The notes: generated by a model not told the origin, from the letters alone. Shown: positions 1 through 9,014, numbered from the stretch's first letter. The stretch is 64,000 nucleotides of DNA from Dietzia cinnamea NBRC 102147 (GCF_001571065.1 NZ_BCSW01000005.1:62001-126000); one strand, 5' to 3'. Translations and numbers: made by a program.

Positions 1-2134
1 CGTACGTGAGGACCGCTTTCCGCGCCTCCTGCGTGTTGTCGGCGGCGCCGGCGTGGCCGCCCTCGACGTTCTCGTAATAGGCGACCTCGTGACCCGCGGC
101 CTCCAGGGCGGCGGTCATCTTCCGCGCGTGGCCCGGGTGCACGCGGTCATCCCGTGTCGAGGTGGTCATGAGCACGGGCGGGTAACGGACCTCCGAGGCG
201 GGCCGGATGTTCTGGTAGGGGGAGTACGCGCCGAGGAAATCGTCCCAGTCGGACGAGTCCGGGTCGCCGTACTCGGCCATCCACGACGCGCCGGCCAACA
301 GTAGGTGGTAACGCTTCATGTCCAGCAGCGGTACAGCGATCGCCAGCGCTCCGAAGAGTTCCGGGTAGCGGGTGAGCATGACGCCCATGAGCAGCCCGCC
401 GTTGGATCCGCCGGTCGCGCCCAGCTGGTCGCGGGTGGTCACCCCCGTATCGACGAGGGCGCGCGCCACGGCCGCGAAGTCCTCGTAGGCGCGCGGCCGC
501 TTCTCGCGCAGGGCGGCCCGGTGCCACGACGGCCCGTACTCGCCGCCGCCGCGGATCCCCGCCACGACGTAGACTCCGCCCTCCTCGAGCCACAGCGCGC
601 CGCGCAGGGCCGCGTACGCGGGCCGCATCGACACCTCGAAGCCTCCGTAGCCGTACAGGATGGTTGGTCGGGGGCCGTCCGGGCCGGGCCCGCGCATGAC
701 GGTGTACGGGACCTCGGTGCCGTCGTCGCTCACGGCGGTGTGGCGGGTGACCTCGATGCCGGCCGTGTCGAACCGGTGCGGGGTCGCGCCGAGGGTGGTG
801 GTGCTGCCGTCGGCGCGCAGGAGCACCAGCGACGGTGGCACGACCGGCCCGGAGACCGCGAGCACGGCGTCGTCGGGGTGCGGCCGCTCGCCGTCGGACC
901 GCCCTCCTCCCGCCGGCCCGGAATCCTCCTGCTCGCCGTCCCGCATCCCGGACAGCCGGTCGCAGGACAGCACGTCGATCGACACGTGCTCGAGCAGGCC
1001 CTCCACCGGCCGCGGCGTCCAGTCGCCGTCGACGGAATCGGGGATGGTGTAGGCCTCGATCCGCGACTCGGTGTCGTCGAGGACCGTCAGCAGGATCCGG
1101 CCGCGGCCCCAGGTGATGTCCTCGACGGTCGTGGACGGGGTGGGGGAGAACAGGACGACCGGCTCGGGCAGGCGCTCGGGGTCGGCGTCCACGACGGACC
1201 ACGGCACCACGAGCACCGACCCGCCGGGATGGGTCCGGCCCGCGATCTCGAGATCGGTCCGGGGCCTCAGGAGGAGCCAGTCGCCGCACGAGGTGACGTC
1301 GCAGTCCTCGGGCACGGGCACGGCGCGCGGCCCGGTCGCGGTGGGGTCGGTCCCGGGCGTCCAGAAGACCTCCTGCGAGGTGTGGAAGTCCGGTGCGCGG
1401 CTGGCGAGGAACCGGCCCGTCGTCGGGTCGTGCGAGGCCCCCACCGCCACGTCGTCCGTCCGTCCCTCGAAGATCACGGGCGCCTGCGCGGGATCGGTAC
1501 CGCGCCGCCACAGTCGCACGACGCGCGCGTACCCCGAGTCGGTGGCGTCGGATCCCTCCGGGTCGAGCGGCGCGGCGAGGAGCACGGTGTCGCGGTCGAC
1601 CCACGACACCGAGCACTTGGCCTCGCTCAGTCGGAAGCCGTCCTCCGAGGCGGGGACGAAGCGTCGCGCGAGGAGGTCGAACTCGCGGATCTCGACGGCG
1701 TCCGCGCCGCCGCGGGACAACCGCAGCAGTGCGCGGTCGTCGGCAGGCCGGCGGACGACCGTCCCCGAGTACACCCAGTTGACGCCTTCCTCGTCGGCGA
1801 GCGCGTCGACGTCGACGAGCGTCTCCCACGCCGGGTGGTCGACACCTGGCGCGCCCTCTGCGAGGACCGACCACGGCACGCGGCGCCACAGTCCGCGTCG
1901 GTGGTCGCCGTCCTTCCACAGCGTGTAGGCGTGGGGGCCGCGCAGGACGGGCCAGGCGATACGGTCCGTGGCGTCGAGGATCTCCAGCGCCCGGGTGTAG
2001 GAGGCCTCGGCGTGCTCGCCGGTCGCGAGATCGGCCACCGTCCGGTCGCTGCGCATCCGCACCCACTCCAGGGCGTGGGGCGCGTCCACGTCCTCCAGGT
2101 GGAGGTACGGATCTGAGCTCGGGGAAACCGTCAT
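1..2134 (-). CDS. Prolyl oligopeptidase family (S9) serine peptidase, 3' end cut by window edge
   Basis: S9-family peptidases cleave short peptides, typically after proline or basic residues, and usually act in the cytoplasm. The minus-strand protein begins MTVSPSSDPYLHL and has 711 complete codons in the window; only the extreme C-terminus is missing, so it is near the usual 680-720 residues. The N-terminal two thirds is a beta-propeller-like region. The C-terminal alpha/beta-hydrolase domain shows YGYGGFEVSM, the nucleophile motif GGSNGG (Ser about residue 577), the acid in TSTRDDRVHPGHA and the histidine in VEGGHAG. The ATG at 2134 is the first start in the conserved frame; a CATCAT hexamer lies 7 nt upstream. 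The M. tuberculosis block also starts with such a peptidase (Rv0457c, from memory). Family call is secure; substrate is unknown. Confidence 0.93.
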   Translation of the reverse strand, partial: MTVSPSSDPYLHLEDVDAPHALEWVRMRSDRTVADLATGEHAEASYTRALEILDATDRIAWPVLRGPHAYTLWKDGDHRRGLWRRVPWSVLAEGAPGVDHPAWETLVDVDALADEEGVNWVYSGTVVRRPADDRALLRLSRGGADAVEIREFDLLARRFVPASEDGFRLSEAKCSVSWVDRDTVLLAAPLDPEGSDATDSGYARVVRLWRRGTDPAQAPVIFEGRTDDVAVGASHDPTTGRFLASRAPDFHTSQEVFWTPGTDPTATGPRAVPVPEDCDVTSCGDWLLLRPRTDLEIAGRTHPGGSVLVVPWSVVDADPERLPEPVVLFSPTPSTTVEDITWGRGRILLTVLDDTESRIEAYTIPDSVDGDWTPRPVEGLLEHVSIDVLSCDRLSGMRDGEQEDSGPAGGGRSDGERPHPDDAVLAVSGPVVPPSLVLLRADGSTTTLGATPHRFDTAGIEVTRHTAVSDDGTEVPYTVMRGPGPDGPRPTILYGYGGFEVSMRPAYAALRGALWLEEGGVYVVAGIRGGGEYGPSWHRAALREKRPRAYEDFAAVARALVDTGVTTRDQLGATGGSNGGLLMGVMLTRYPELFGALAIAVPLLDMKRYHLLLAGASWMAEYGDPDSSDWDDFLGAYSPYQNIRPASEVRYPPVLMTTSTRDDRVHPGHARKMTAALEAAGHEVAYYENVEGGHAGAADNTQEARKAVLTY

Positions 2135-2210
2135 GACCTCGATGATGCCGTGGTCGTGTCGGAGTGACCGAGCCGACATGTCGGATGGGGGTCCAGATCT
2201 TCACAGACTC

Positions 2211-2239
2211 TTGTTATGAGGCTGCGCCGTCAGTAGCAT
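2211..2239 (+). promoter_or_regulatory. Sigma70-type promoter of the 48-residue peptide gene
   Basis: TTGTTA at 2211-2216 and TAGCAT at 2234-2239 are separated by exactly 17 bp. The predicted transcript would start near 2246 and carry about 70 nt of leader. The leader can fold two small hairpins, CGGGTC/GACCCG (2252-2257 with 2262-2267) and CATTC/GAATG (2270-2274 with 2287-2291). Confidence 0.6.
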
Positions 2240-2316
2240 CATCCCCACGTTCGGGTCGTCTGACCCGGCCATTCTCGGGGATCCGGGAATGCACCCTCGA
2301 TAAACGGAGACACATA

Positions 2317-2463
2317 ATGGGTTCCCTCAAGCTCGGATCGGTCACGGAGTCCCTCGGCGGAGGCACCGGCAGCTCCACCGAGACCATCACCGATCAGATC
2401 GCCGAGACCGTCGGCGACCTGGTCGCCACCGCGCTCCGGCAGGTCCTGGGCAACCTGTCCTGA
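2317..2463 (+). CDS. 48-residue small protein with amphipathic helix, unknown function
   Basis: I do not recognise a named family. The product begins [12 protein letters not shown], then a Gly/Ser/Thr linker, then a predicted amphipathic helix from about residue 21 to 46 ([17 protein letters not shown]) with aliphatic residues every three to four positions. There is no signal peptide, cysteine or transmembrane segment. A Shine-Dalgarno GGAG lies 7 nt before the ATG, a 17-bp-spaced promoter lies upstream, and a 13-bp perfect hairpin follows the stop, so it is a complete independent transcription unit. The size and helix resemble the short mycolic-acid-membrane channel peptides of corynebacteria (PorA/PorH class), but that is only an analogy. 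It sits between the divergent S9 peptidase and lpd. Confidence 0.75.
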   Translation: MGSLKLGSVTESLGGGTGSSTETITDQIAETVGDLVATALRQVLGNLS

Positions 2464-2480
2464 CGGTGCCCGCAGACATC

Positions 2481-2518
2481 CCGACGCCGCCCCTTCCACC
2501 CGGAGGGGGCGGCGTCGG
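2481..2518 (+). terminator. Intrinsic terminator after the 48-residue gene
   Basis: Perfect 13-bp inverted repeat CCGACGCCGCCCC (2481-2493) / GGGGCGGCGTCGG (2506-2518) with a 12-nt loop, followed by GCATTTC. It starts 17 nt after the stop codon and separates this gene from the lpd promoter. Confidence 0.8.
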
Positions 2519-2572
2519 GCATTTCGGGTGCGATCGGGGGCGGCTCGGGGTGCCTGCGACACGCGTTGCGCA

Positions 2573-2578
2573 TAGTCT
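2573..2578 (+). promoter_or_regulatory. -10 element for leaderless lpd transcript
   Basis: TAGTCT ends 7 nt before the GTG at 2586, so the predicted transcription start coincides with the start codon. No Shine-Dalgarno sequence is present, which favours a leaderless mRNA. Confidence 0.55.
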
Positions 2579-2585
2579 GTGTGTC

Positions 2586-3977
2586 GTGGCTGACACTCAT
2601 TTCGACCTGATCGTCCTCGGCGCGGGCCCCGGTGGCTACGTCGCCGCAATCCGTGCCTCGCAGCTCGGCCTCAAGGTGGCCGTCGTCGAGGAGAAGTACT
2701 GGGGCGGCGTGTGCCTCAACGTGGGTTGTATCCCCTCAAAGGCACTGCTGCGTAATGCGGAGCTGGCCAACACGGTTCAGCGTGACGGCAAGCTGTTCGG
2801 TATCTCCGGCGACGTCTCCTTCGACTTCGGCGCCGCCTACGACCGCAGCCGCAAGGTCTCGGACGGCATCGTCAAGGGCGTCCACTTCCTCATGAAGAAG
2901 AACAAGATCACCGAGATCAACGGCTACGGGACGTTCACCGACGCCAAGACGATCGAGGTCGACGGCACGGAGTACACGTTCGACAACTGCATCATCGCCA
3001 CCGGCTCCGTGGTCAAGACCCTCCCGGGCATCGAGCTGAGCGAGAACGTGGTCAGCTACGAGGAGCAGATCCTCTCCCGCGAGCTGCCCGACTCGATCGT
3101 CGTGGTGGGCGCGGGCGCGATCGGCATGGAGTTCGCGTACGTGATGAACGCCTACGGCGTCGAGGTCACGATCGTCGAGTTCATGGACCGCCTGCTGCCG
3201 AACGAGGACGAGGAGGTCTCCAAGGAGATCGCCAAGCACTACAAGAAGCTCGGCATCAAGCTCCTCACCGGGCACAAGACCACCAAGATCACCGACAACG
3301 GTGACTCGGTGGACGTGGAGATCGAGAAGAAGGACGGCGGGGAGACCCAGACGGTCACCGTGGACAAGGTCCTCATGGCCGTCGGCTTCGGTCCCCGCGT
3401 CGAGGGCTTCGGCCTGGAGAACGCCGGCGTCGAGCTCACCGACCGCGGCGCGATCGACATCGACGACCACATGCGCACCAACGTCGACGGCATCTACGCC
3501 ATCGGCGACGTCACCGGCAAGCTGCAGCTCGCCCACGTGGCCGAGGCGCAGGGCGTCGTGGCCGCCGAGACCATGGCCGGCGCCGAGACCCAGACCCTGG
3601 GCGACTACCGTATGATGCCGCGCGCCACGTTCTGCCAGCCGCAGGTCGCGTCCTTCGGGCTCACCGAGGCCCAGGCGAGGGACGAGGGCTACGACGTCAA
3701 GGTGGCCAAGTTCCCGTACTCCGCCAACGGCAAGGCGCAGGGCCTCGGCCATGCGGTCGGCTTCGTGAAGATCGTCGCCGACGCCACCCACGGAGAGCTG
3801 ATCGGCGGCCACCTCATCGGTCCCGATGTCTCCGAGCTCCTGCCCGAGCTGACCCTCGCGCAGATGTGGGACCTCACCGCCGCCGACGTCGCCCGCAACG
3901 TGCACACGCACCCGACGCTGTCCGAGGCCATGAAGGAGGCCGTCGAGGGCATCGCCGGCCACATGATCAACCTCTGA
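2586..3977 (+). CDS. lpd: Dihydrolipoamide dehydrogenase (E3)
   Basis: This flavoprotein reoxidises dihydrolipoamide of pyruvate and 2-oxoglutarate dehydrogenase complexes with NAD+; in mycobacteria the LpdC E3 also serves the peroxynitrite reductase system. The 463-residue product has the FAD fold [11 protein letters not shown], the redox-active disulfide motif [14 protein letters not shown], the NAD-binding [13 protein letters not shown], the second FAD motif [14 protein letters not shown] and the C-terminal catalytic [12 protein letters not shown] at 2586 was chosen over the longer open frame (from 2466) because the protein homology begins at [12 protein letters not shown] and a -10 hexamer sits at leaderless spacing; the upstream frame runs through the terminator of the preceding gene. 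It corresponds in order to Rv0462. Confidence 0.97.
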   Translation: MADTHFDLIVLGAGPGGYVAAIRASQLGLKVAVVEEKYWGGVCLNVGCIPSKALLRNAELANTVQRDGKLFGISGDVSFDFGAAYDRSRKVSDGIVKGVHFLMKKNKITEINGYGTFTDAKTIEVDGTEYTFDNCIIATGSVVKTLPGIELSENVVSYEEQILSRELPDSIVVVGAGAIGMEFAYVMNAYGVEVTIVEFMDRLLPNEDEEVSKEIAKHYKKLGIKLLTGHKTTKITDNGDSVDVEIEKKDGGETQTVTVDKVLMAVGFGPRVEGFGLENAGVELTDRGAIDIDDHMRTNVDGIYAIGDVTGKLQLAHVAEAQGVVAAETMAGAETQTLGDYRMMPRATFCQPQVASFGLTEAQARDEGYDVKVAKFPYSANGKAQGLGHAVGFVKIVADATHGELIGGHLIGPDVSELLPELTLAQMWDLTAADVARNVHTHPTLSEAMKEAVEGIAGHMINL

Positions 3978-3991
3978 CGGTCCGCCCGTCG

Positions 3992-4039
3992 CTCCGCCCC
4001 GCTGCTCGCCGGTTCGTCCGGCCGGGCGGCGGGGCGGAG
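3992..4039 (+). terminator. Terminator hairpin after lpd
   Basis: CTCCGCCCCGC (3992-4002) pairs perfectly with GCGGGGCGGAG (4029-4039), 15 nt beyond the lpd stop. There is no long T-run, as is usual in GC-rich actinobacteria. Confidence 0.6.
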
Positions 4040-4110
4040 TGCCTTCCGGCGTGTGCCCGGCGCGGGGTCCAACCCGTCCACAGCTGACGGAACGATCGGG
4101 CCCCGGCCGA

Positions 4111-4167
4111 CGAAAAGACCGTTCCGCACGGACCCACTCGGGCGACGTGTGCGAAACGGTCTTCTCG
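4111..4167. repeat. Convergent-end palindromic repeat, copy 1 of 3
   Basis: Arms CGAAAAGACCGTTCCGCAC (4111-4129) and GTGCGAAACGGTCTTCTCG (4149-4167) are complementary at 17 of 19 positions around a 19-nt loop containing CACTCGGGCGACG. Copies 2 (30297) and 3 (36727) share arms and loop core. This copy lies between the convergent 3' ends of lpd and the lipoprotein gene at 4194. Confidence 0.85.
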
Positions 4168-4193
4168 ATGGCGCGGACCCGCCGGCCGCGGGG

Positions 4194-4985
4194 TCACTCG
4201 GCGTTGACGAGCTTCTCCATCTGCGCCGTGTAGATCGCGTCGAGGGCGCCGGCGGCGGTCGGCAGGACCGGGTCGGCCGCGGGATCGTCGCCGCGGGCCG
4301 CGTACTCCACGCTCACCGTGGTGTCGCGGGCGTACCCGTGGATCGCGATGGCCCGGCTCAGGGTCTTCTTCCCGTCCGGCTGCGTGGTGATGAAGTCGCT
4401 GGTGACGCGGAAACCCTCGGCGCCCGCGATCTCCGGCGCGTCCTGCACCGACATGACGAGCTCGACATCGGGGTTCGAGGTGCTGCGCGCGGTGGTGCAC
4501 GCCTCGTAGAGGGAGCGGTCCATGAAGTCGTCGAGCCGGCCGCTCACCATGCCGATGCCGAACCGGTGCTCGGTCTCGTCGGTCTCGGACTGCTTGTAGC
4601 GCACCGCCGCGGTCACGCCGTCCGTGGTGGCGTGGTTGGAGACGGTCTCGAGGCGCGAGACCTTGTCGCAGGCCGGGTCGTCCATGAGCTGGCGCTGCTG
4701 GTCGGCGACGAGCTTGTCGACGGCCTCCTGGAGCATCGACCGGTCGAGCACCTGGACGATGCCACCCCCCGGGGCCTCGCCCTCGGCCAGCACGAGCTCC
4801 TCGACGGGCGCCTGCGGGGCCGAGTCGTCGACGGTCGGCGAGGCCGACGCCGAGGTCGACGTGTCGCCCGACTGCTCGGCCTCGGCGCCGGAGTCGTCCG
4901 ACGAACAGGCCGTGAGAGCTGCCGCGGTGACCAGCGCGAGGCCGGCGGCCGCGACGCGGCGGGTGGTGCGGGTGCGGAGGCGCAT
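4194..4985 (-). CDS. Secreted lipoprotein, 263 residues, sensor-domain-like
   Basis: The first 27 residues form a lipoprotein signal (MRLRTRTTRRVAAAG...LTAC) with lipobox LTAC and predicted lipidated Cys27, so the protein should be anchored outside the cytoplasmic membrane. An acidic Ser/Thr linker precedes a globular domain from about residue 60 to 263. It ends AQMEKLVNAE and contains PEIAGAEGFR, both echoed in the lipoprotein at 33628, so the two look like paralogues. The domain layout (two cysteines, alternating strands) is reminiscent of the extracellular sensor domains of mycobacterial LpqN/PknH-type proteins, but this is inference. Start ATG at 4985 has the Shine-Dalgarno AGGAGA 3-4 nt upstream. 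It converges on lpd. Confidence 0.85.
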   Translation of the reverse strand: MRLRTRTTRRVAAAGLALVTAAALTACSSDDSGAEAEQSGDTSTSASASPTVDDSAPQAPVEELVLAEGEAPGGGIVQVLDRSMLQEAVDKLVADQQRQLMDDPACDKVSRLETVSNHATTDGVTAAVRYKQSETDETEHRFGIGMVSGRLDDFMDRSLYEACTTARSTSNPDVELVMSVQDAPEIAGAEGFRVTSDFITTQPDGKKTLSRAIAIHGYARDTTVSVEYAARGDDPAADPVLPTAAGALDAIYTAQMEKLVNAE

Positions 4986-5250
4986 CTCTCTCCTTTGTTT
5001 TCGGTTACCCACATAGTGCCACCGTCGTACCGCTATCTGTGCATCGTGCCCCGCGTGCGGCGCGCTGCGGAAAAGCCCGCGGGCACGGCCGTGGAACGCC
5101 GGAAACATCAAAAGCGACCGCGGGGGCCCGAAGTCGGGGGCAGTGACCGCGCGGGTGGAAGCGGTGTAACGGGCCCGGTGTGACTACCCTTGGGGCCGCG
5201 CACGGGCGGAGCCTCTCGGCGCCGACGACCCCCTGATATAGGACAACGAT

Positions 5251-5985
5251 ATGGACCATGACGGTGTGGACGCCGTGCTCTTCGACCTCGACGGGGTGAT
5301 CACCCCGACGGCGGAGAAGCACATGGAGGCGTGGAACCGGATGTTCAGCGCGTACTTCGACGCCCGCGGGATCGACCCGTACTCGGACGAGGACTACTTC
5401 CGGTACATCGACGGCAAGCCGCGCCTCGAGGGCATCGCGTCGATGCTCGCCGCGCGGGGCCTCACCCTGCCCGAGGGGAGTGACGACGACGAGGCGGGCC
5501 CGGACGCGGACACCCTGCACGGGCTCGGTATCCGCAAGAACGTGATCTTCCGTGAACTGCTCGACGAGGGGATCGAGGCCTACCCCGGCTCGGTCGCCTA
5601 CCTCGACGCGCTCGACGCCGCCGGCATCGCCTCGTGCGTCGTCTCGAGCTCGAAGAACGCGGAGGCCGTGCTCACCGCGGCCGGGCTGCGCGACCGGTTC
5701 GACGTGATCGTCGACGGCGTGGTCGCCGCCGCCGAGGGCATCCCCGGAAAGCCGAAGCCCGACACGTACCTGCGGGGTGCCGAGCTGCTCGGCGTGCCCG
5801 CGGAGCGCTGCGTCGTGATCGAGGACGCCGTCTCGGGGGTGCAGGCCGGCGCTGCTGGCGGGTTCGCGCGAGTGGTCGGCGTGGACCGCGGGGCCGGGCG
5901 CGAGACCCTGCTCGCGGAGGGGGCCGACCTCGTCGTCGTCGACCTCTCCGAGCTCATCCCCGGACTCACGGAGGCACGCCGGTGA
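5251..5985 (+). CDS. Beta-phosphoglucomutase-like HAD hydrolase
   Basis: HAD-superfamily protein of 244 residues expected to interconvert beta-glucose 1-phosphate and glucose 6-phosphate. Motif I is LFDLDGVIT (nucleophile and acid/base Asp about residues 12 and 14), motif II is VVSSSKNA, motif III lies in PGKPKPDTYLRGAELL, and motif IV is VIEDAVSGVQAG, all typical of the beta-PGM/DhaK subclass including the helical cap. AGGA lies 8 nt before the ATG; TACCCT near 5186 could be the -10. Its stop overlaps the GH65 start by 4 nt, so the two are translated as a unit. The pair is like Rv3400-Rv3401, which in M. tuberculosis is elsewhere, so here it is an insertion into the conserved block. Confidence 0.9.
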   Translation: MDHDGVDAVLFDLDGVITPTAEKHMEAWNRMFSAYFDARGIDPYSDEDYFRYIDGKPRLEGIASMLAARGLTLPEGSDDDEAGPDADTLHGLGIRKNVIFRELLDEGIEAYPGSVAYLDALDAAGIASCVVSSSKNAEAVLTAAGLRDRFDVIVDGVVAAAEGIPGKPKPDTYLRGAELLGVPAERCVVIEDAVSGVQAGAAGGFARVVGVDRGAGRETLLAEGADLVVVDLSELIPGLTEARR

Positions 5986-8474
5986 CCCGCGTCCCCATCT
6001 CCCGTGGCCCGGTGCACGACACCGTCGGCCAGTCGGTGCCCGGCAACATCCGCACCACCTACGGTGTGAATCTCCGCAGCCACCTCGAGGTGCCGGAGAT
6101 CAACCGCTCCACCCACCCCGCCGACCCGTGGCGCTGGGTCGAGACCAGCCCCAAGGCCTCGCCGCGGGGCGTGTCCGAGACCCAGTTCGCGGTGGCCAAC
6201 GGGTACCTCGGCATGCGCGGCAACCCCGAGGAGGGGCGCGACTCCGCCCAGCACGGCACGTTCGTCAGCGGCTTCCACGAGACGTGGCACATCCAGCACG
6301 CCGAGGACGCGTACGGCCTCGCGCGCGAGGGCCAGACGATGATCCAGGCCCCCGACACCAAGACGATCCGCATCTACGTCGACGACGAGCCGCTGCGCCT
6401 GTCCGTGGCCGACCTCGAGCACTACGAGCGCAGCATCGACTTCCGCGACGGCGTCCTGCGTCGCGAGATCGTGTGGCGTACGCCCGCCGGCAAGAAGGTC
6501 GTCATCCGTTCCAGCCGGATGGTGTCCATGGTGGAGAAGCACCTCGCCGTGATGACCTACGAGATCGAGCTGCCGGACGAGCCCGCGCCCGTGGTGATCT
6601 CCTCGCAGGTCCTCAACCGTCAGGACGGCGAGGACGAGTACGGCTCCGCCGACGACGTCCCCGACGAGGGCTTCGACCCGCGCCGCGCCGAGGGACTGGA
6701 CCACCGCGTCCTCGAGTCCCAGCTCTGCGAGGGCCAGCGCGGTTACCAGGTGCACGGCTACCGCTGCGCCAACTCCGGAATGACCATCGCCGTGGCCGTC
6801 GACCACCTCCTCGAGACCGAGGACGACGTGGCCCTGAGCCACGAGATCGACGACGACTCGTCGAAGGTCGTCTACCACGCGCACGTCACGCCGGGGCGCG
6901 TGCTCAAGCTGACCAAGCTCGCCGCGTACCACACGTCCGAGGTCGTGCCCGCGGGCGAACTCGCCGACCGGTGCTCACGCACCCTCGGCCGGGCCCGCGA
7001 GCGCGGCGTGGACGACCTGCACCGCACCCAGCGGGACTGGTACGACCACTTCTGGGACCGCGCGGACGTCGAGGTGGACGGCCCCGCGGAGACGCAGCAG
7101 GCCATCCGGTTCAACCTCTTCCAGCTGGCCCAGGCCTCGGCGCGCGCCGAGTACAACGGCATCGCCGCCAAGGGCGTCACCGGCAGCGGCTACTCCGGCC
7201 ACTACTTCTGGGACACCGAGACGTATGTCCTGCCGTTCCTGACCTACACGATGCCGCGGTTCGCCCGGAATGCCCTGCGCTTCCGGTACAACATGCTCGA
7301 CAAGGCGCGGGAGCGCGCGAAGTTCCTGTCCGTCAAGGGCGCCCTCTACCCGTGGCGCACGATCAACGGCGAGGAGGCGTCCGCCTACTACGAGGCCGGT
7401 ACCGCTCAGTACCACATCAACGCCGACATCGCGCACGCCATGGTCAAGTACATGTGGGCCACCGAGGACCAGGACTTCATGATCCGCGAGGGCGTGGACG
7501 TGCTGGTCGAGACCGCGCGGATGTGGGTCTCGCTCGGTTTCTTCGACGGCGACGGCATGTTCCACATCCACGGCGTGACCGGGCCGGACGAGTACACGAC
7601 CGTCGTGGACAACAACCTGTTCACCAACGCCATGGCCCGGTTCAACCTCGTGGCCGCGGCTATCGCCTGCAAGCGGATCGCCGAGCTGGAGGACGGCAAG
7701 TGGGAGGCGATCTGCCGCCGCCTGAAGATCCGCGACGAGGAGATCGCCGAGTGGAAGCGCGCCGCCGAGAACATGGTGATCGCGTTCGACGAGGAACTGG
7801 GCGTCCACCCGCAGGACCAGGACTTCCTCGCCAAGGAGGTCTGGGACCAGGACCTCGAGGAACCCCGCCGGCCGCTCCTGCTGCACTTCCATCCGCTGGT
7901 CATCTACCGGCATCAGGTGCTCAAGCAGGCCGATGTCGTGCTGGCCATGTTCCTGCGCGGTGACGAGTTCAGCGAGGAGCAGAAGCGGGCGAACTTCGAG
8001 TACTACGACCCGTTGACCACCGGCGACTCCACCCTGTCGGCCGTGGTGCAGGCGATCATCGCCGCTGAGATCGGCTACTGCGACGAGGCGTTCGAGCACT
8101 TCCAGAAGGCCCTGGTTGTGGACCTGGCCGACGTGCACGGCAACGCTTCCGACGGCATCCACGTGGCCTCCACCGGCGGGGTCTGGTCGGCGCTGGTCAG
8201 CGGCTTCGGCGGGATGCGCGACTACCGTGGCGACATCTCGTTCGACCCGCGGGTGCCCGCGCAGTGGGGGTCGCTGACGTTCCGGATGACGGTGCGGGGC
8301 ACACACGTGCGGGTCCGCTGCGACCACCACGAGATCACGATCGCCAACCTGAACGGCACCGATTTCGACTGCACGGTGCAGGGCCGCGAGGTGCACGTGC
8401 CGGCGGGGCAGACGGTGACGGTCGGCCTCGACGACCGGGCCCGCGTCTGCCTGTCCTGCGCGGAGCAGAACTGA
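5982..8474 (+). CDS. Glycoside hydrolase family 65 protein, probable disaccharide phosphorylase
   Basis: GH65 members are mainly inverting phosphorylases that split maltose, trehalose or kojibiose with phosphate to give beta-glucose 1-phosphate. The 830-residue product has the N-terminal beta-sandwich (GYLGMRGNPEEG), the (alpha/alpha)6 catalytic barrel with GYSGHYFWDTETYVLPF, the general acid in HGVTGPDEYT (Glu about residue 537), and the C-terminal strand domain after GDISFDPRVPAQW. GTG at 5982 overlaps the upstream TGA in a GTGA and GGAGG precedes it. Coupling to a beta-PGM fits a route from disaccharide through beta-glucose 1-phosphate to glucose 6-phosphate without ATP. No transporter or regulator is adjacent, so the sugar may be intracellular, for example trehalose; the exact substrate cannot be read from the sequence. 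Confidence 0.92.
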   Translation: MTRVPISRGPVHDTVGQSVPGNIRTTYGVNLRSHLEVPEINRSTHPADPWRWVETSPKASPRGVSETQFAVANGYLGMRGNPEEGRDSAQHGTFVSGFHETWHIQHAEDAYGLAREGQTMIQAPDTKTIRIYVDDEPLRLSVADLEHYERSIDFRDGVLRREIVWRTPAGKKVVIRSSRMVSMVEKHLAVMTYEIELPDEPAPVVISSQVLNRQDGEDEYGSADDVPDEGFDPRRAEGLDHRVLESQLCEGQRGYQVHGYRCANSGMTIAVAVDHLLETEDDVALSHEIDDDSSKVVYHAHVTPGRVLKLTKLAAYHTSEVVPAGELADRCSRTLGRARERGVDDLHRTQRDWYDHFWDRADVEVDGPAETQQAIRFNLFQLAQASARAEYNGIAAKGVTGSGYSGHYFWDTETYVLPFLTYTMPRFARNALRFRYNMLDKARERAKFLSVKGALYPWRTINGEEASAYYEAGTAQYHINADIAHAMVKYMWATEDQDFMIREGVDVLVETARMWVSLGFFDGDGMFHIHGVTGPDEYTTVVDNNLFTNAMARFNLVAAAIACKRIAELEDGKWEAICRRLKIRDEEIAEWKRAAENMVIAFDEELGVHPQDQDFLAKEVWDQDLEEPRRPLLLHFHPLVIYRHQVLKQADVVLAMFLRGDEFSEEQKRANFEYYDPLTTGDSTLSAVVQAIIAAEIGYCDEAFEHFQKALVVDLADVHGNASDGIHVASTGGVWSALVSGFGGMRDYRGDISFDPRVPAQWGSLTFRMTVRGTHVRVRCDHHEITIANLNGTDFDCTVQGREVHVPAGQTVTVGLDDRARVCLSCAEQN

Positions 8475-9014
8475 GCGCGTAGCCCTCGCCCGGCCGCGTT
8501 CGTCGCCCGGACCCGGCTCGGCAGCCGACTGGGCGGGCCGCGCGCTGTCGGCGTCGGTGGCCGATCTGCTGGTCGGCTGCGTCCGCCGGGTGGGGGGTGC
8601 TGTGGCGTGGTCGGCTGGGCCTCGAGCTCGCGATTTGAGGCCCCGCCGCACGCTGCCTATCGGATCGCGCTACGCGTAAGGGCTCCCATGGGCGTCGCGC
8701 GATCGGATGGGCGGCGCGGGATCAGATGGGTGAGGCGGGTCCGATCGGTGAGTCCGCTGCCGGGGCGGGTCGGTCGCTGCGGGGCCGGCGATCCGGAGCG
8801 CGGCGCGCGATCTGCCCCTCGGATCTCGTTTCGCTCGTCGCATTGCGATTCGCTCGCGGAGTTCCTGGGGCAGATCGATTTCGGAGGAGCGAAGTGTAAT
8901 CCGCGGGGCGGATCGTGGAGGCCGGGTGCACTGGCGAGAGCCGGGCGACTGCCGGCCGACTTCCGGGTCGGGCCCGTCGCAAACCGAGGGGCGGATCGTG
9001 GAGGCGGGGCGGTG
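8475..9014. other. 540-bp intergenic region with repeats and inverted repeat
   Basis: No convincing gene; open frames here have no start signals or family resemblance. It contains an 11-bp perfect inverted repeat CGATCTGCCCC (8808-8818) / GGGGCAGATCG (8867-8877), a direct repeat GGGGCGGATCGTGGAGGC at about 8905-8922 and 8989-9006, and two blocks (8661-8676 and 8861-8891) that recur in the same order at 45501-45516 and 45542-45572. Local composition is less GC-rich around 8820-8900. Confidence 0.6.

Noticed and set aside
8607-8982. Open frames in the 8475-9014 gap
   Set aside because: Arg/Pro-rich, no ribosome site or promoter fit, and the region is repeat-structured.
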